A stretch of DNA of 36,319 nt from Clostridiaceae bacterium. GTDB lineage: Bacteria > Bacillota > Clostridia > DSM-8532. The notes under the pieces are model-generated. The model made no database searches. It saw nothing but the letters and a program-made list of their open reading frames with translations, and was not told the DNA's origin. Location: positions 1 to 36,319 of the forward strand of contig JAAYXD010000123.1 of NCBI GenBank assembly GCA_012516065.1, in the 5' to 3' direction. Positions 15,768 to 25,146 of this stretch are shown here, in pieces; position 1 is the stretch's first letter; each line of letters opens with the position of its first letter. The position numbers and the translations under genes were made by a program.

Positions 15768-16145
15768 TTTTCTATCACCCCTATATTCCACATAAAGTCA
15801 TAAGACTGTTAACTTTTATCCTGTGAAACTAGGCTGTCCCAATTCTGTCGATTTATAGAGCGCTCTGGTAAAATAAGTATCCACTGATGTGAGAATTATA
15901 TCCTAATTGCGAGGTGTTAATCAAATACGATATAAATTTCCGGGTTAAGTTACATAACTAAAAAGTCGGCTGGATGCGATAAACAGAGAAAAACTTCGTG
16001 ATGACAATAATATCAGTATTTCCCAAGGCCAGGCTAAAAGCCATCAACATGAATTAAAACAAAACACCGGACCATCACCTGTTATACATAAATATGAACA
16101 AATGCTCTTATATTAATTTACCACTTAATTCATTTTTATGCAAAC
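15768..16145. other. Nudix-xerD intergenic region with possible decayed element
   Basis: This gap of about 378 nt has no intact gene. Its base composition is more A/T-rich than its neighbours. AGGCTGTCCCAATTCTGTCG near 15831 resembles ends of some insertion sequences. From about 15958 the plus strand has an open stretch of about 50 codons without a start (contains ISISQGQAKSHQHELKQNT), ending at a stop near 16116. This may be a relic. In related Clostridia a spoIIM gene often sits between a nudix hydrolase and xerD; none is visible here. Confidence 0.4.
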
Positions 16146-16697
16146 TTATCTTATTTTATACTCACCGCGTATTATCCTGTCGGCAAGAAAAATGCCTATT
16201 ATTGATTTTGCGTCCGTTATCTCTCCGTTATCAACCATAGAAATGCAGTCGGAAAGCGAGTATTCGCCGCACGTGATGAACTCGTCGTCATCGGGGCATG
16301 CTTCGTATTTGGTCAGACCCGTAGCCACATACATATGAAGCACTTCGTCGGAAAAACCGGGCGTTGAATGTATCGTCATAACCTTTTTCAATTTTTCAGC
16401 ATGGTATCCCGTTTCTTCCTTAAGTTCCCTTTCGGCGCACACGGCAGGATCTTCGCCTTTGTCCAATTTGCCTGCGGGTATTTCCAGAGAAACCATATCG
16501 CATGGTTTCCTGTACTGTTTAACAAGCAGAATATTTCCATTTTCTTTAATAGGGATAACAACGGCCGCTCCCGGATGCCGCACGACATCCCTTGTCGCTT
16601 CCCTGCCGTCGGGAAGCAGCACGGTTACCTTATCGACATTAATAATATTTCCCGTATACTTTCTTTCGCTTTTTACCGTCTTTTCAAAGTAGTCCAT
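16146..16697 (-). CDS. nudF: Nudix hydrolase, ADP-ribose pyrophosphatase type
   Basis: This enzyme hydrolyses ADP-ribose or a related nucleoside diphosphate sugar to AMP and ribose 5-phosphate. The Nudix box is intact: GKLDKGEDPAVCAERELKEE plus TG (about residues 76-98), with the REL-x-EE metal-binding core. The N-terminal strand region (VTVLLPDGREATRDVV) and HPGAAVVIPI are typical of the ADPRase subgroup. The length of 183 residues is normal. It starts 2 nt after the rnhA stop, with GGGAGA inside the end of rnhA, so it is the last gene of the ruvC-ruvA-ruvB-proC-rnhA run. The exact substrate cannot be fixed from sequence. Confidence 0.92.
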   Translation of the reverse strand: MDYFEKTVKSERKYTGNIINVDKVTVLLPDGREATRDVVRHPGAAVVIPIKENGNILLVKQYRKPCDMVSLEIPAGKLDKGEDPAVCAERELKEETGYHAEKLKKVMTIHSTPGFSDEVLHMYVATGLTKYEACPDDDEFITCGEYSLSDCISMVDNGEITDAKSIIGIFLADRIIRGEYKIR

Positions 16698-16699
16698 TT

Positions 16700-17152
16700 T
16701 CAGTCTCCCTTGTTCTTTAATTTTAAAATCTCACCGGTTGCGAGTTTGTCGCACCTGTTGTTGTATTCGTTGTCGGAATGCCCTTTAACCTTGATAAACT
16801 CAACGGAATGCAGCTTTATCAGTTGTTCGAGCTCTTGCCAGAGATCGTGGTTTTTCAGTTCTTCCTTCTTTTTGCCGCGGGTCCAGCCGTTGCTTTTCCA
16901 GTTTTCTATCCATCCCTCATTAAACGAGTTGACAAGGTATGCGCTGTCGCTGTACAGTTTCACCTTACAGCGTTCCTTCAGCGCTTTCAGCCCTTCAATT
17001 GCCGCCTTTAATTCCATTCTGTTGTTCGTAGTGTTTCTTTCGTGCCCTGAAAGGATTTTTTCTTTCCCCTTATAAACAAGAATTGCTCCCCAGCCGCCGT
17101 CGCCGGGATTACCGGAACAGGCGCCGTCGGTATATATTTCAACTTCTTTCAT
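16700..17152 (-). CDS. rnhA: Ribonuclease HI
   Basis: It degrades the RNA strand of RNA-DNA hybrids (R-loops, primers). The four acidic residues are visible in YTDGACSGNPG (Asp about 9), NRMELKAAI (Glu about 47), YSDSAYLV (Asp about 69) and HSDNEYNNRCDKLA (Asp about 134), with the basic-protrusion-like WTRGKKKEEL segment. The length of 150 residues is standard. Its ATG directly abuts the proC TGA, with GGGAGA in the proC tail as ribosome binding site, so translation is probably coupled. It sits with ruvABC, a replication/repair setting. Confidence 0.97.
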   Translation of the reverse strand: MKEVEIYTDGACSGNPGDGGWGAILVYKGKEKILSGHERNTTNNRMELKAAIEGLKALKERCKVKLYSDSAYLVNSFNEGWIENWKSNGWTRGKKKEELKNHDLWQELEQLIKLHSVEFIKVKGHSDNEYNNRCDKLATGEILKLKNKGD

Positions 17153-17965
17153 TCACACTGTCTCCCTGGCAATTTCTCTCGCTTTTTTCGTGCATTCCAT
17201 CATAGCCGTTATTACGGCGTCCCTGAATCCTTTGCGTTCAAGCATCGCGACGGCCTCAATCGTGGTTCCGCCCGGAGAACATACCATGTCCTTAAGCTCG
17301 CCGGGGTGTTTACCCGTATCGAGAACCATTTTGGCGGCTCCGAGCACCGCCTGCGCCGCGAGGCGGTAGCTTAACGCTCTCGGTATTCCCGACTGCACCG
17401 CAGCATCGGCCATCGCTTCAATAAACATATATACGTATGCCGGACTGCTGCCCGTTACGGCAGTCACTTCGCTCATAAGCGACTCATCGAGCTCTTCGAC
17501 TTTCCCGACGCATTTGAAAATGTCTTTTACGATTTCGCGTTCGGACGCATCGACGCTTTCGTCAAAAGATACAACCGTCATTCCTTCTCCTACCAATGCG
17601 GGAGTATTCGGCATCGTACGCACGATTTTTACGCCGTCGCCGAGTATTTTCTTATAAAATTTTACAGGAATCCCGACTGCAACGGTGACAAAAATTGTTG
17701 AATCATCGAACGAACCGGCACATTCGTTCAAAACATCCTTTATATAAGCAGGTTTCACGGCAATAACGACAATATCGCATTCCTTTACGAGGGCGGGTAT
17801 CGAAGGCATTATATTCAAAGCGTACAGGTTTGCCAGCTCTCTCACCGCCTTTTCGTTTATATCATACGCGTACAGCTCAAATTTGCCGGCTCCGGCGGTT
17901 GATAATCCTTTAATAAGAGCGCCTCCCATATTTCCCGCGCCGATAAACCCTATCTTTACAGCCAT
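17153..17965 (-). CDS. proC: Pyrroline-5-carboxylate reductase
   Basis: It catalyses the last step of proline synthesis, reducing 1-pyrroline-5-carboxylate with NAD(P)H. The Rossmann motif GFIGAGNMGGALIKG is at the N-terminus; TMPNTPALVGEGMT and the C-terminal signature MVCSPGGTTIEAVAMLE are both present. The open frame runs upstream to 17998, but ATG at 17965 has AAAGGAG eight bases before it and gives the standard N-terminus (MAVKIGF). The product is 270 residues. It lies between ruvB and rnhA on one strand with little spacing, a metabolic gene within a repair operon. Confidence 0.97.
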   Translation of the reverse strand: MAVKIGFIGAGNMGGALIKGLSTAGAGKFELYAYDINEKAVRELANLYALNIMPSIPALVKECDIVVIAVKPAYIKDVLNECAGSFDDSTIFVTVAVGIPVKFYKKILGDGVKIVRTMPNTPALVGEGMTVVSFDESVDASEREIVKDIFKCVGKVEELDESLMSEVTAVTGSSPAYVYMFIEAMADAAVQSGIPRALSYRLAAQAVLGAAKMVLDTGKHPGELKDMVCSPGGTTIEAVAMLERKGFRDAVITAMMECTKKAREIARETV

Positions 17966-18007
17966 TGCGAATACTCCTTTCATATCGATTGCAGGCATTA
18001 TAAAACA

Positions 18008-19033
18008 TTAAATATCATCAATCAAACTAATCTGATCAGCCTGATCGCACCTGATATTCAGATGACGGTACGCAAGGCGCGTAGCTTTCCTGCCTCTCGG
18101 AGTTTTCTGGATAAAGCCAAGCTGAATCAGGTAAGGCTCGTATACATCCTCTATTGTTTCAGCTTCTTCGCCCGTAGAAGCCGCAAGCGTATCGAGGCCG
18201 ACCGGCCCTCCGGCGAATTTTTCAATAATGCAGTACAGTAAATTCCTGTCCACCCTGTCGAGCCCTTTTTCATCCACTTCAAGCGCTTCAAGACCGTATC
18301 TCGCTATCTCGAGGTCTATGATTCCGTTTGAGCGCACCTGCGCAAAATCCCTTATCCTTCTCAAAAGCCTGTTTGCAACCCGGGGCGTCCCCCTTGCCCT
18401 TCCGGCAATTTCCGCCGCCGCATCGTCATCTATTTCTATGTTAAGTATTTTCGCGGAACGCATTACTATTTTCGTTAATTCTTCTTTCGTATATAGCTCC
18501 AGACGGTTGATAATACCGAACCTGTCGCGCAGAGGCGAAGTCAGCAGACCTGCCCTTGTTGTTGCCCCTATCAGTGTGAATTTTGACAGATCAAGGCGTA
18601 TCGATCGGGCCCCGGGTCCCTTTCCGATAATTATATCCAAAGCAAACTCCTCCATCGCCGGATACAGTATCTCTTCCACGGTCCGGTTAAGCCGGTGGAT
18701 TTCGTCTATGAAAAAAACGTCCATCGGGGCAAGATTCGTAAGTATCGCGGCAAGATCCCCGGGTCTTTCAATCGCAGGCCCTGATGTCACCTTTATGCTT
18801 ACTCCCATCTCCCGCGCTATAATACCCGCAAGCGTGGTTTTCCCAAGGCCGGGAGGGCCGTACAACAGAACGTGGTCAAGCGGCTCTTTTCTCTGTTTCG
18901 CGGCTTCTATAAAAACCATCAGGTTTTCTTTGACTTTTTCCTGGCCGATGTATTCATCGAAGCTTTTCGGTCTAAGTCCCGCTTCCTCGTAATCTTCCTG
19001 CCTGAATCTGAAGTCTACAAGCCTTTCATCCAA
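18008..19033 (-). CDS. ruvB: Holliday junction branch migration ATPase RuvB
   Basis: This AAA+ hexameric motor drives branch migration of Holliday junctions on RuvA. Walker A GPPGLGKT is at 59-66 and Walker B FFIDEIH at about 107-113. [19 protein letters not shown] carries sensor 1 and the arginine finger, and the C-terminal winged helix (about 260-330) includes [12 protein letters not shown]. The length of 341 residues is typical. The start is TTG with GGAGG 8 nt upstream. Gene order ruvC-ruvA-ruvB is the conserved one. Confidence 0.98.
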   Translation of the reverse strand: MDERLVDFRFRQEDYEEAGLRPKSFDEYIGQEKVKENLMVFIEAAKQRKEPLDHVLLYGPPGLGKTTLAGIIAREMGVSIKVTSGPAIERPGDLAAILTNLAPMDVFFIDEIHRLNRTVEEILYPAMEEFALDIIIGKGPGARSIRLDLSKFTLIGATTRAGLLTSPLRDRFGIINRLELYTKEELTKIVMRSAKILNIEIDDDAAAEIAGRARGTPRVANRLLRRIRDFAQVRSNGIIDLEIARYGLEALEVDEKGLDRVDRNLLYCIIEKFAGGPVGLDTLAASTGEEAETIEDVYEPYLIQLGFIQKTPRGRKATRLAYRHLNIRCDQADQISLIDDI

Positions 19034-19098
19034 AATAAACGCCTCCGTTTAATAATATACCAGCGCATAAGCCGGTAATCTTTCTTTCGCATTCCTGT

Positions 19099-19707
19099 TT
19101 ATACCGCAAGACTCTTCAGAGCGTCGCGGATAATATCTTCAAGGCTCTTGTCATCGCTGTATACGCGTGACACGGCTCTGTTCGCCTCATATGCGGAATA
19201 CCCGAGCATAATAAGGGCACCGGCGGCTTCCTGGATTTTGCCCGCGGGTTTATCGGCACCGGTAATTTCAGAGCCTGACAGCGCTTCAATATCGCTTTCT
19301 CTTTCTTTCTTTAACTTGTCTTTCAACTCGAATATAATTCTCATCGCTGTTTTCTTTCCGATGCCTGGCGCTTTTGTAAACGCGTTAACGTCATCGGTCA
19401 GCACGGAAAGCCCAAACTGCGAGGGATGCATAACGGATACAACCGACAATGCGGCTTTCGGTCCGACCCCCGAAACTTTTATAAGCTGCTCAAACATTTT
19501 CAGTTCTTCCTCGGTAAGGAACCCGTACAAAGACAGGCCGTCTTCCCTGACATTGAGATGGGTATGCATTTTCACTTCGGAACCTATGGCGTCAAGCCGC
19601 TCAAGCGTATTCGACGTTACGCCGATACGGTATCCTACCGCGCCTGTTTCGATTACAACGTAATCCTGCCCTTTTGCCGTTAAAACTCCTTTAATGTACG
19701 CAAACAT
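19099..19707 (-). CDS. ruvA: Holliday junction DNA-binding subunit RuvA
   Basis: A tetramer of this protein holds the four-way junction and recruits RuvB. Domain I is the OB fold (MFAYIKGVLTAKGQDYVVIE), domain II has two helix-hairpin-helix motifs (ISG-type KVSGVGPKAALSVVS and FTKAPGIGKKTAMRIIFELK), and domain III is the C-terminal UBA-like three-helix bundle that contacts RuvB (AAGALIMLGYSAYEANRAVS). The length of 202 residues is normal. AAGGGGA precedes the ATG. It lies 50 nt after ruvC and 65 nt before ruvB. Confidence 0.98.
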   Translation of the reverse strand: MFAYIKGVLTAKGQDYVVIETGAVGYRIGVTSNTLERLDAIGSEVKMHTHLNVREDGLSLYGFLTEEELKMFEQLIKVSGVGPKAALSVVSVMHPSQFGLSVLTDDVNAFTKAPGIGKKTAMRIIFELKDKLKKERESDIEALSGSEITGADKPAGKIQEAAGALIMLGYSAYEANRAVSRVYSDDKSLEDIIRDALKSLAV

Positions 19708-19757
19708 AAACTTCCCCTTTTAAATATAACGATCTATGCAAAAACCATTGCCCGTTT

Positions 19758-20246
19758 TTAAAGAGCCTTTCCGCCGATTCCAGAATAATGGGCATGACAT
19801 ATTGCGGCGGCAAGCGCATCAGCCGCGTCGTCGGGTTTCGGAATTTTTTCAAGGTTCAGCAAAACCTTAACCATTTGCTGTACCTGGACCTTATCCGCCC
19901 GTCCGTACCCCGTAACCCCCTGTTTCACCTGCAGCGGAGTATACTCGTATACGGGTATTCCCGCTCGTGCGGCGCACAAAAGCGCTACGCCCCTTCCCTG
20001 CCCAACTTTTATCGCTGTTTTTGAGTTTGTGTTGAAAAACAATTCCTCGACCGATACCGCATCGGGCGTGTATTTTTCAATTAACTCAACGAGACCTTTT
20101 TCGAGCATAAGCAAACGATTAGCAAGCGGCATTGATGCATTTGTCGTAATAACGCCGTAATCAAGCATCCGGAAACGGTTGCCTTCATAACTGACAATTC
20201 CATACCCCAAAATGGCAAACCCCGGATCAATTCCCATTACAACCAC
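19758..20246 (-). CDS. ruvC: Holliday junction resolvase RuvC
   Basis: This dimeric endonuclease cuts Holliday junctions symmetrically. It has the RNase H-like fold, with the catalytic acids visible as Asp in [13 protein letters not shown] (residue 7), Glu in SVEELFF (about 67) and the pair in [17 protein letters not shown] near the C-terminus. [10 protein letters not shown] and [17 protein letters not shown] are conserved family segments. The length of 162 residues is typical. The start is GTG, with GGGG about 8 nt upstream. It is first in the ruvCAB run and divergent from argG, so the 172-nt gap carries promoters for both directions. I could not pick a convincing one for ruvC. Confidence 0.97.
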   Translation of the reverse strand: MVVMGIDPGFAILGYGIVSYEGNRFRMLDYGVITTNASMPLANRLLMLEKGLVELIEKYTPDAVSVEELFFNTNSKTAIKVGQGRGVALLCAARAGIPVYEYTPLQVKQGVTGYGRADKVQVQQMVKVLLNLEKIPKPDDAADALAAAICHAHYSGIGGKAL

Positions 20247-20318
20247 AATTTATTCCCCTTATGCTATTGATAAGGCATCCGGCGGATACCCTGCCAGCTG
20301 TAAATAAAAAAATCAAGT

Positions 20319-20356
20319 GTTGAATAATTATGCATCCTAATGTATAATTATTAAAA
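20319..20356 (+). promoter_or_regulatory. Tandem candidate ArgR operators (ARG boxes)
   Basis: TGAATAATTATGCA (20321-20334) matches the ARG-box core TGAAT-WWWW-ATTCA with one mismatch. TGTATAATTATTAA (20341-20354) matches with two. Their centres are 20 bp apart, close to the usual spacing of paired ArgR boxes. Together they cover the -35 and -10 of the argG promoter, so an arginine-bound ArgR hexamer would block RNA polymerase. ArgR itself is not in the window. Confidence 0.65.
20320..20348 (+). promoter_or_regulatory. SigA-type promoter of argGH
   Basis: TTGAAT (20320-20325), 17 nt and a perfect TATAAT (20343-20348) lie about 70 nt upstream of the argG start. The -35 region overlaps the first candidate ARG box. 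Confidence 0.8.
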
Positions 20357-20418
20357 TGAATAATTTACCGCAAACCTGTAACATTATATTATTTTAACAT
20401 AGAATGGAGAGATTTTGT

Positions 20419-21636
20419 ATGGCAAATAAGGAAAAAGTTGTACTTGCATATTCCGGAGGCCTTGACACGTCAATAATTATTCCTTGGCTCAAGGAAAACT
20501 ACGATTACGAAGTTATCGCAATGGCGGCGGATGTCGGGCAGGGTGAAGAACTTGAACCGCTCAGGGAAAAAGCTATAAAAACAGGCGCTTCAAAAATATA
20601 TATTGAAGATCTGAAAGAGGAATTTGTCACGAACTATATTTTCCCGACATTGAAAGCAGGCGCGAAATACGAAGGGAAATACCTTCTCGGCACTTCGTTC
20701 GCGAGGCCGATCATAGCAAAAAGACTGGTCGAAATCGCGAAAAAGGAAGGAGCCGTTGCGGTTGCGCACGGAGCGACAGGCAAAGGCAATGACCAGGTAC
20801 GTTTTGAACTGACGGTAAAAGCGCTCGCGCCCGAGCTTAAAATAATAGCCCCGTGGAGAATATGGGATATACGTTCTCGCGAGGACGCAATAGACTACGC
20901 AGCGGCACGCAATATTCCCATACCGGTAACCAAACAGGACAATTACAGCCGTGACAGGAACTTATGGCATTTAAGCCATGAAGGTTCCGAACTGGAAGAC
21001 CCGGCTAACGAGCCTTGCTATGACAGGCTTTTGAAACTTTCTATCACACCCGAGAAAGCTCCGGACAAACCTGTCTATGTCGAAATCGAATTCGAAAAGG
21101 GGATACCCGTAAAACTGAACGGTTCCGCGAAAAAACCCGTCGATCTTATCATGGAACTTAACAAAATCGGTGGAGAAAACGGGATCGGAATCATTGACAT
21201 TGTCGAGAACAGGCTTGTCGGAATGAAATCAAGAGGTGTATATGAAACCCCCGGTGGCACGATATTGTATGCCGCACACCGGGAACTCGAACTGCTGTGT
21301 CTTGACCGCGACACGCTGCATTTCAAGGATATCGTATCGCATCGTTTCGCGGAACTTGTATATTACGGGCAGTGGTTCACTCCTCTTCGCGAAGCCCTGT
21401 CGGCATTTGTAGATTCCACGCAGAAGACCGTCACGGGCAAAGTAAGGCTTAAGCTTTATAAAGGCAACATCATTCCCGCCGGATGCGAATCCCCCTATTC
21501 GCTTTTCAGCGAAGAACTATGCACCTTCGGCAGGGATGATGTTTATAACCAGAAAGATGCGGAAGGCTTTATCAATCTTTTCGGCCTCCCCGTTAAAGTG
21601 CAGGCGATGATGAAGAAAAAGAGCGGGCTTGAATAA
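20419..21636 (+). CDS. argG: Argininosuccinate synthase
   Basis: It ligates citrulline and aspartate with ATP to make argininosuccinate, the penultimate step of arginine synthesis. The PP-loop [15 protein letters not shown] opens the protein. [25 protein letters not shown] and [18 protein letters not shown] are the substrate-binding blocks, all intact. The start at 20419 (MANKEKVVL) has GGAGAG 7 nt upstream; the in-frame ATG at 20404 contains that site and is rejected. The product is 405 residues, normal. It is followed 58 nt later by argH, with no terminator between. Confidence 0.98.
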   Translation: MANKEKVVLAYSGGLDTSIIIPWLKENYDYEVIAMAADVGQGEELEPLREKAIKTGASKIYIEDLKEEFVTNYIFPTLKAGAKYEGKYLLGTSFARPIIAKRLVEIAKKEGAVAVAHGATGKGNDQVRFELTVKALAPELKIIAPWRIWDIRSREDAIDYAAARNIPIPVTKQDNYSRDRNLWHLSHEGSELEDPANEPCYDRLLKLSITPEKAPDKPVYVEIEFEKGIPVKLNGSAKKPVDLIMELNKIGGENGIGIIDIVENRLVGMKSRGVYETPGGTILYAAHRELELLCLDRDTLHFKDIVSHRFAELVYYGQWFTPLREALSAFVDSTQKTVTGKVRLKLYKGNIIPAGCESPYSLFSEELCTFGRDDVYNQKDAEGFINLFGLPVKVQAMMKKKSGLE

Positions 21637-21694
21637 TGCCCGGTCTTTTTCGAAAACGCCGTAAATTTGAAAGTATGAATACGGAGGAAATGCA

Positions 21695-23062
21695 ATGAAG
21701 CTGTGGAGCGGTCGTTTTTCAAAATCTACGGATCCGTTGGTTGACGATTTTAACTCGTCGATCCGTTTCGATAGCCGCCTGTATAAACATGACATTTTAG
21801 GAAGCGTTGCTCATGCGAAAATGCTCGGGAAATGCGGGATCATCCCTGAGGATGAAGCCTCGCTCATCTGCAAAACGCTTCTTGAAATCCTTGTGGATAT
21901 TGAAAACGGCAAAATAGAATTTGACACCGAAGCTGAAGACATACATATGAATATTGAGAAAATCCTTACATCCCGTATAGGGGAAGCGGGTAAAAAGCTG
22001 CACACGGGGCGGAGCAGGAACGATCAGGTCGCACTGGATATGCGGATGTACCTGAAGGATGAAAATGTCAGGATCCGTGAAATGATTACGGATCTGATTA
22101 CCGTGCTTATAAACATCGCGGAACAGAACCTTGATGTCATAATGCCCGGGTATACGCATCTGCAGAGAGCCCAGCCCGTAACATTCGCTCATCATCTCAT
22201 GGCATATGCCCAAATGCTGTTAAGGGATCGAGAAAGACTTTCGGACTGTTATGCGCGGCTGAATATAATGCCCCTCGGTTCGTGCGCCCTTGCCGGCACA
22301 ACCTACAGCCTTGACAGGAGAATGACCGCCATAGAGCTTGGATTTGATTCAATTACCGAAAACAGCATTGACGCCGTATCCGACCGTGATTTTGTTCTCG
22401 AAATGGCTTTCTGCCTTTCCGTTTTAATGATGCATCTGAGCCGATTCAGCGAAGAGATTGTTTTATGGTGTTCCCAGGAGTTTTCTTTTATAGAGCTTGA
22501 CGATGCGTTCAGCACGGGAAGCAGCATAATGCCGCAGAAAAAAAATCCCGATGTCGCGGAACTGGTCCGCGGGAAAACAGGCCGCGTATACGGTAACCTT
22601 ATGGCCCTGCTGACCGTGATGAAAGCGCTGCCGCTTGCCTATAACAAAGACATGCAGGAAGACAAGGAAGCCGTATTCGATTCTATTGATACGGTAAAAA
22701 CGTGCCTGCCCGTATTTACAAGAATGATAGAAACAATGAAAATAAACCGTGACAATATGCTTAACGCAGCCAGGAGCGGTTTTACAAACGCTACTGATAT
22801 AGCCGATTACCTGGTAAAAAAGGGCGTGCCGTTCCGCGATTCGCATCATATAACAGGAAAACTCGTGGCTTACTGTATAGAGCATAAAAAAGAAATCAGC
22901 GGGCTGACAATGGAAGAGTTCAAATCCTTTTCGCCTTTCTTCGAGGATGACATTTACGAAGCAATTACTCTTGAAGCATGCGTGAACGGCAGGAAACTTA
23001 CCGGAGGGCCGGCCAGGGAAAGCGTAAAGGCATCGATCGCAAAAGTGAAAAAACTCCTGTAA
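21695..23062 (+). CDS. argH: Argininosuccinate lyase
   Basis: It cleaves argininosuccinate to arginine and fumarate. The aspartase/fumarase signature [12 protein letters not shown] is at 275-286, [12 protein letters not shown] at 104-115, and [13 protein letters not shown] at about 155-167 carries the general acid His. The C-terminal segment GGPARESV fits the family. The length of 455 residues is standard. GGAGG lies upstream of the ATG. It completes an argGH operon closed by a strong terminator at 23069-23104. Confidence 0.98.
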   Translation: MKLWSGRFSKSTDPLVDDFNSSIRFDSRLYKHDILGSVAHAKMLGKCGIIPEDEASLICKTLLEILVDIENGKIEFDTEAEDIHMNIEKILTSRIGEAGKKLHTGRSRNDQVALDMRMYLKDENVRIREMITDLITVLINIAEQNLDVIMPGYTHLQRAQPVTFAHHLMAYAQMLLRDRERLSDCYARLNIMPLGSCALAGTTYSLDRRMTAIELGFDSITENSIDAVSDRDFVLEMAFCLSVLMMHLSRFSEEIVLWCSQEFSFIELDDAFSTGSSIMPQKKNPDVAELVRGKTGRVYGNLMALLTVMKALPLAYNKDMQEDKEAVFDSIDTVKTCLPVFTRMIETMKINRDNMLNAARSGFTNATDIADYLVKKGVPFRDSHHITGKLVAYCIEHKKEISGLTMEEFKSFSPFFEDDIYEAITLEACVNGRKLTGGPARESVKASIAKVKKLL

Positions 23063-23068
23063 AAAGCG

Positions 23069-23104
23069 AAACAGGAAAGTCGTCATACGGCTTTCCTGTT
23101 TTTA
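23069..23104 (+). terminator. Intrinsic terminator of argGH
   Basis: A 14-bp stem (AAACAGGAAAGTCG with CGGCTTTCCTGTTT, one G-U pair) encloses loop TCATA. The stem's own 3' end runs into a TTTTT tract. It begins 7 nt after the argH stop. Confidence 0.9.
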
Positions 23105-23172
23105 TCAAACTAACAATAATGAGTCCAAAAAATTCAACATTATGATTTGCTGCCTAAAGCAAACCCTGATAA

Positions 23173-23203
23173 AAAAGCTCCGGCTTTTCTTTCCGGAGCT
23201 TTT
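23173..23203 (-). terminator. Intrinsic terminator of the 106-residue hypothetical gene
   Basis: A perfect 11-bp inverted repeat, AAAAGCTCCGG with CCGGAGCTTTT, encloses a 9-nt loop. On the minus strand it ends in TTTTTT and begins at the stop codon of the gene at 23202. It also backs up argH termination on the other strand. Confidence 0.85.
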
Positions 23204-23522
23204 AATATGGTTTTGCTTTTTTATCAAGGGCTTTCCCCATACTATACCAGGAATCCCTTAGCTTTTTCCTCATAGCTCCGTCAAGTGTGCTTTCAATTAC
23301 ATCATTAAACTGCCTGCGCATTCTGTGGTATTCACGAATATCAAACTCTTCTTTTTCCAGCAGCGCCTCCATTTCTTCGAGCCAATCCATAAGATAATCG
23401 ATACCCATATATTCTTTCGATGCCTTTTTCTTTAAATGCGCCACAACAAGCTTTACTGCTTTCTTTTTTACGTCGGCATCAGTCAACTCTTTTTTTGTGT
23501 TTTTTTCTGTCTTTACATCCAT
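23202..23522 (-). CDS. Hypothetical small helical protein
   Basis: This protein of 106 residues is highly charged, rich in Lys and Glu, and predicted to be almost entirely helical. It has no cysteines, membrane segment or signal peptide. A central acidic stretch (MDWLEEMEALLEKEEFDIRE, about 45-64) is flanked by basic helices. I do not recognise the family. AAAGGAG lies 11 nt before the ATG, and a strong terminator overlaps the stop, so it is probably a monocistronic real gene. The gaps on both sides are long. Nothing nearby suggests a function. Confidence 0.7.
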   Translation of the reverse strand: MDVKTEKNTKKELTDADVKKKAVKLVVAHLKKKASKEYMGIDYLMDWLEEMEALLEKEEFDIREYHRMRRQFNDVIESTLDGAMRKKLRDSWYSMGKALDKKAKPY

Positions 23523-23911
23523 TACCGCTCTTACTCCTTTCTATTATAACGAGGTAAAAGATGGGCTTACGCCCTCTCTGTTTTTTACAAAACAAAAACC
23601 ATGTGCAAAAATCCCTTATTTCTGCTTCAATCGTGGGTATAATCCATCACTGTACGGGCATTTGATAAAATGGTCTTGTGCGAAATTACGCGACAAAACT
23701 AGGTTATAAAAATAACGGAAGAAATTGTTTCAGCAATTTTAATACACCAAATTACATGTGCAGACAAACCACAGGAATGTGCATTAATTGCTAAAAAAAC
23801 TATAACAACTTAATTGCACCGGTCTTAAAACAGTAAAATGTCCGGTGCATTTATATTATACCTTAAATCTTCCAGAAATGCAAATTCAAAATAGGGAAAA
23901 ATCAGGGTGTT
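23523..23911. other. Intergenic region upstream of the 106-residue gene
   Basis: This gap of 389 nt has no gene. It contains a short hairpin GGGC-GTAA-GCCC with a minus-strand TTTT (23554-23580, possible weak terminator), a block resembling the gap at 29.3 kb (23701-23750), and an 8-bp-stem hairpin TGCACCGG/CCGGTGCA with a long A/T loop (23815-23849), which may mark the end of the deacetylase transcript. I found no convincing promoter. Confidence 0.5.
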
Positions 23912-25123
23912 TTAGTAGGTTATCAATTTCTTTCCGTTAAGTTTTCCGGTATCTATCAGGTTTTCCTTTCCCTTCGGAACGACAACGGTATTCGGATCCC
24001 CGTCGCTTATATACATCCTGTCCCTTGTCATATTCGGAAGCCAATATGTAAGGTCGAATTTTACCTCTACTTTGCCCTGCGAACGTATACGCGCCACATA
24101 ACCGGGATTATAGTCCTTATGGATTGAAGGCACGCTCGGCGTCGATCCGACTGCCATAATGGTCTCATGGAAATAACGGGCGCCTTCATATTCTCCCTGC
24201 ACCATCGCGTCCTTCAGTTCTTCGGGCGCTTTCCCCCCATGCGGCAGCGCGAGGGAATAAAATGACGCGCCCTCTATTATCTCCTGCAGGCGTTTTTGGT
24301 TCCTGCCGAGTCTTTCATAAACCTGCTCGCGGTTTTTAGCCTGTGAGAAATTGAAATGCCCCCATGAATGGTTGCCGACTTCAAAACCATAGCTCATAAG
24401 TATTTCCAGTCTTTCTTTCAACGTGCCGGCTCCTTCGAAAGTCTTTTCTTCCTTATCCATGTTCAGGTAGAAAATACCCTTTATTCCAAAATCGGGATGC
24501 TTCTCGCTGAACTTAATCATAATTCCGGCGGCAGACTTGGGATTTACAACCAGCTTGCCGTTTTCCTCGATAAGGTTGAACTGCCCGGGAGAACCGTCAT
24601 CAAACGTAAATACCATCGGTTTCGTACCCGCGGGAACCGATATGTTGTGATCTATGAAATCGCGCATGCTAATAAGCCTGTAACCTTCGTTGTACAAGGT
24701 TTCCAGCAGTTTTTCGAAATCCGCGAACGAAGTGGTGAATTCCGGATCGTTTGTTGAATTCAGGTCTTCCACAAAGTTGTGAAACATGACAATAGGTATT
24801 TCGCCCGATTCATTCGGCCGTATTGCCGAATAATCAACAGGTTCTATATTTAACTCCTGTGCCGGTTCCGATGGTTTTTGATCAGGTGCCGGTGTCGGCG
24901 TCAAAGAAACCTGATTGTCCGAAGAAGCAGTGGGTGTCGGTGACAAGGATTCCTGGCCCGGCGATGCAGGCGACGGTTCGCGTCCTTCAGCCTGAGCCGT
25001 GTTCCCGTCCGTTAAATTTCCCGGGGACGGAGTCTTTTCATTGTCTTTTCCGATTATGCACGATACTGCTATTAACAGGCATACTGCGATCGTTAACATC
25101 AGAATTCCTTTAAGTATTCTCAT
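23912..25123 (-). CDS. Lipoprotein polysaccharide deacetylase
   Basis: The N-terminus is a lipoprotein signal peptide with lipobox Cys22 (LIAVSC), followed by a Pro/Ser/Thr-rich linker (about 30-90) that would span the cell wall. The NodB-type deacetylase domain (about 108-360) has motif 1 TFDDG (173-177; catalytic and metal Asp) and motif 2 HSWGH (252-256; the metal His pair). It would remove acetyl groups from peptidoglycan or another surface glycan outside the membrane. The NodB fold is interrupted by extra segments compared with minimal family members. It follows cobO by 23 nt on the same strand. Confidence 0.9.
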   Translation of the reverse strand: MRILKGILMLTIAVCLLIAVSCIIGKDNEKTPSPGNLTDGNTAQAEGREPSPASPGQESLSPTPTASSDNQVSLTPTPAPDQKPSEPAQELNIEPVDYSAIRPNESGEIPIVMFHNFVEDLNSTNDPEFTTSFADFEKLLETLYNEGYRLISMRDFIDHNISVPAGTKPMVFTFDDGSPGQFNLIEENGKLVVNPKSAAGIMIKFSEKHPDFGIKGIFYLNMDKEEKTFEGAGTLKERLEILMSYGFEVGNHSWGHFNFSQAKNREQVYERLGRNQKRLQEIIEGASFYSLALPHGGKAPEELKDAMVQGEYEGARYFHETIMAVGSTPSVPSIHKDYNPGYVARIRSQGKVEVKFDLTYWLPNMTRDRMYISDGDPNTVVVPKGKENLIDTGKLNGKKLITY

Positions 25124-25146
25124 CTTTTGTTTTCACTCCCAAATCT

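Noticed and set aside
16368-17075. Plus-strand open frame of 235 codons across nudF and rnhA
   Set aside because: It is antisense to two well-supported genes, with a Phe/Ser-rich translation and no start signals.
18228-18992. Long plus-strand open frame (254 codons) antisense to ruvB
   Set aside because: It lies wholly opposite a gene with every RuvB motif, is Ser/Ile-rich as expected for an antisense frame, and has no ribosome binding site.
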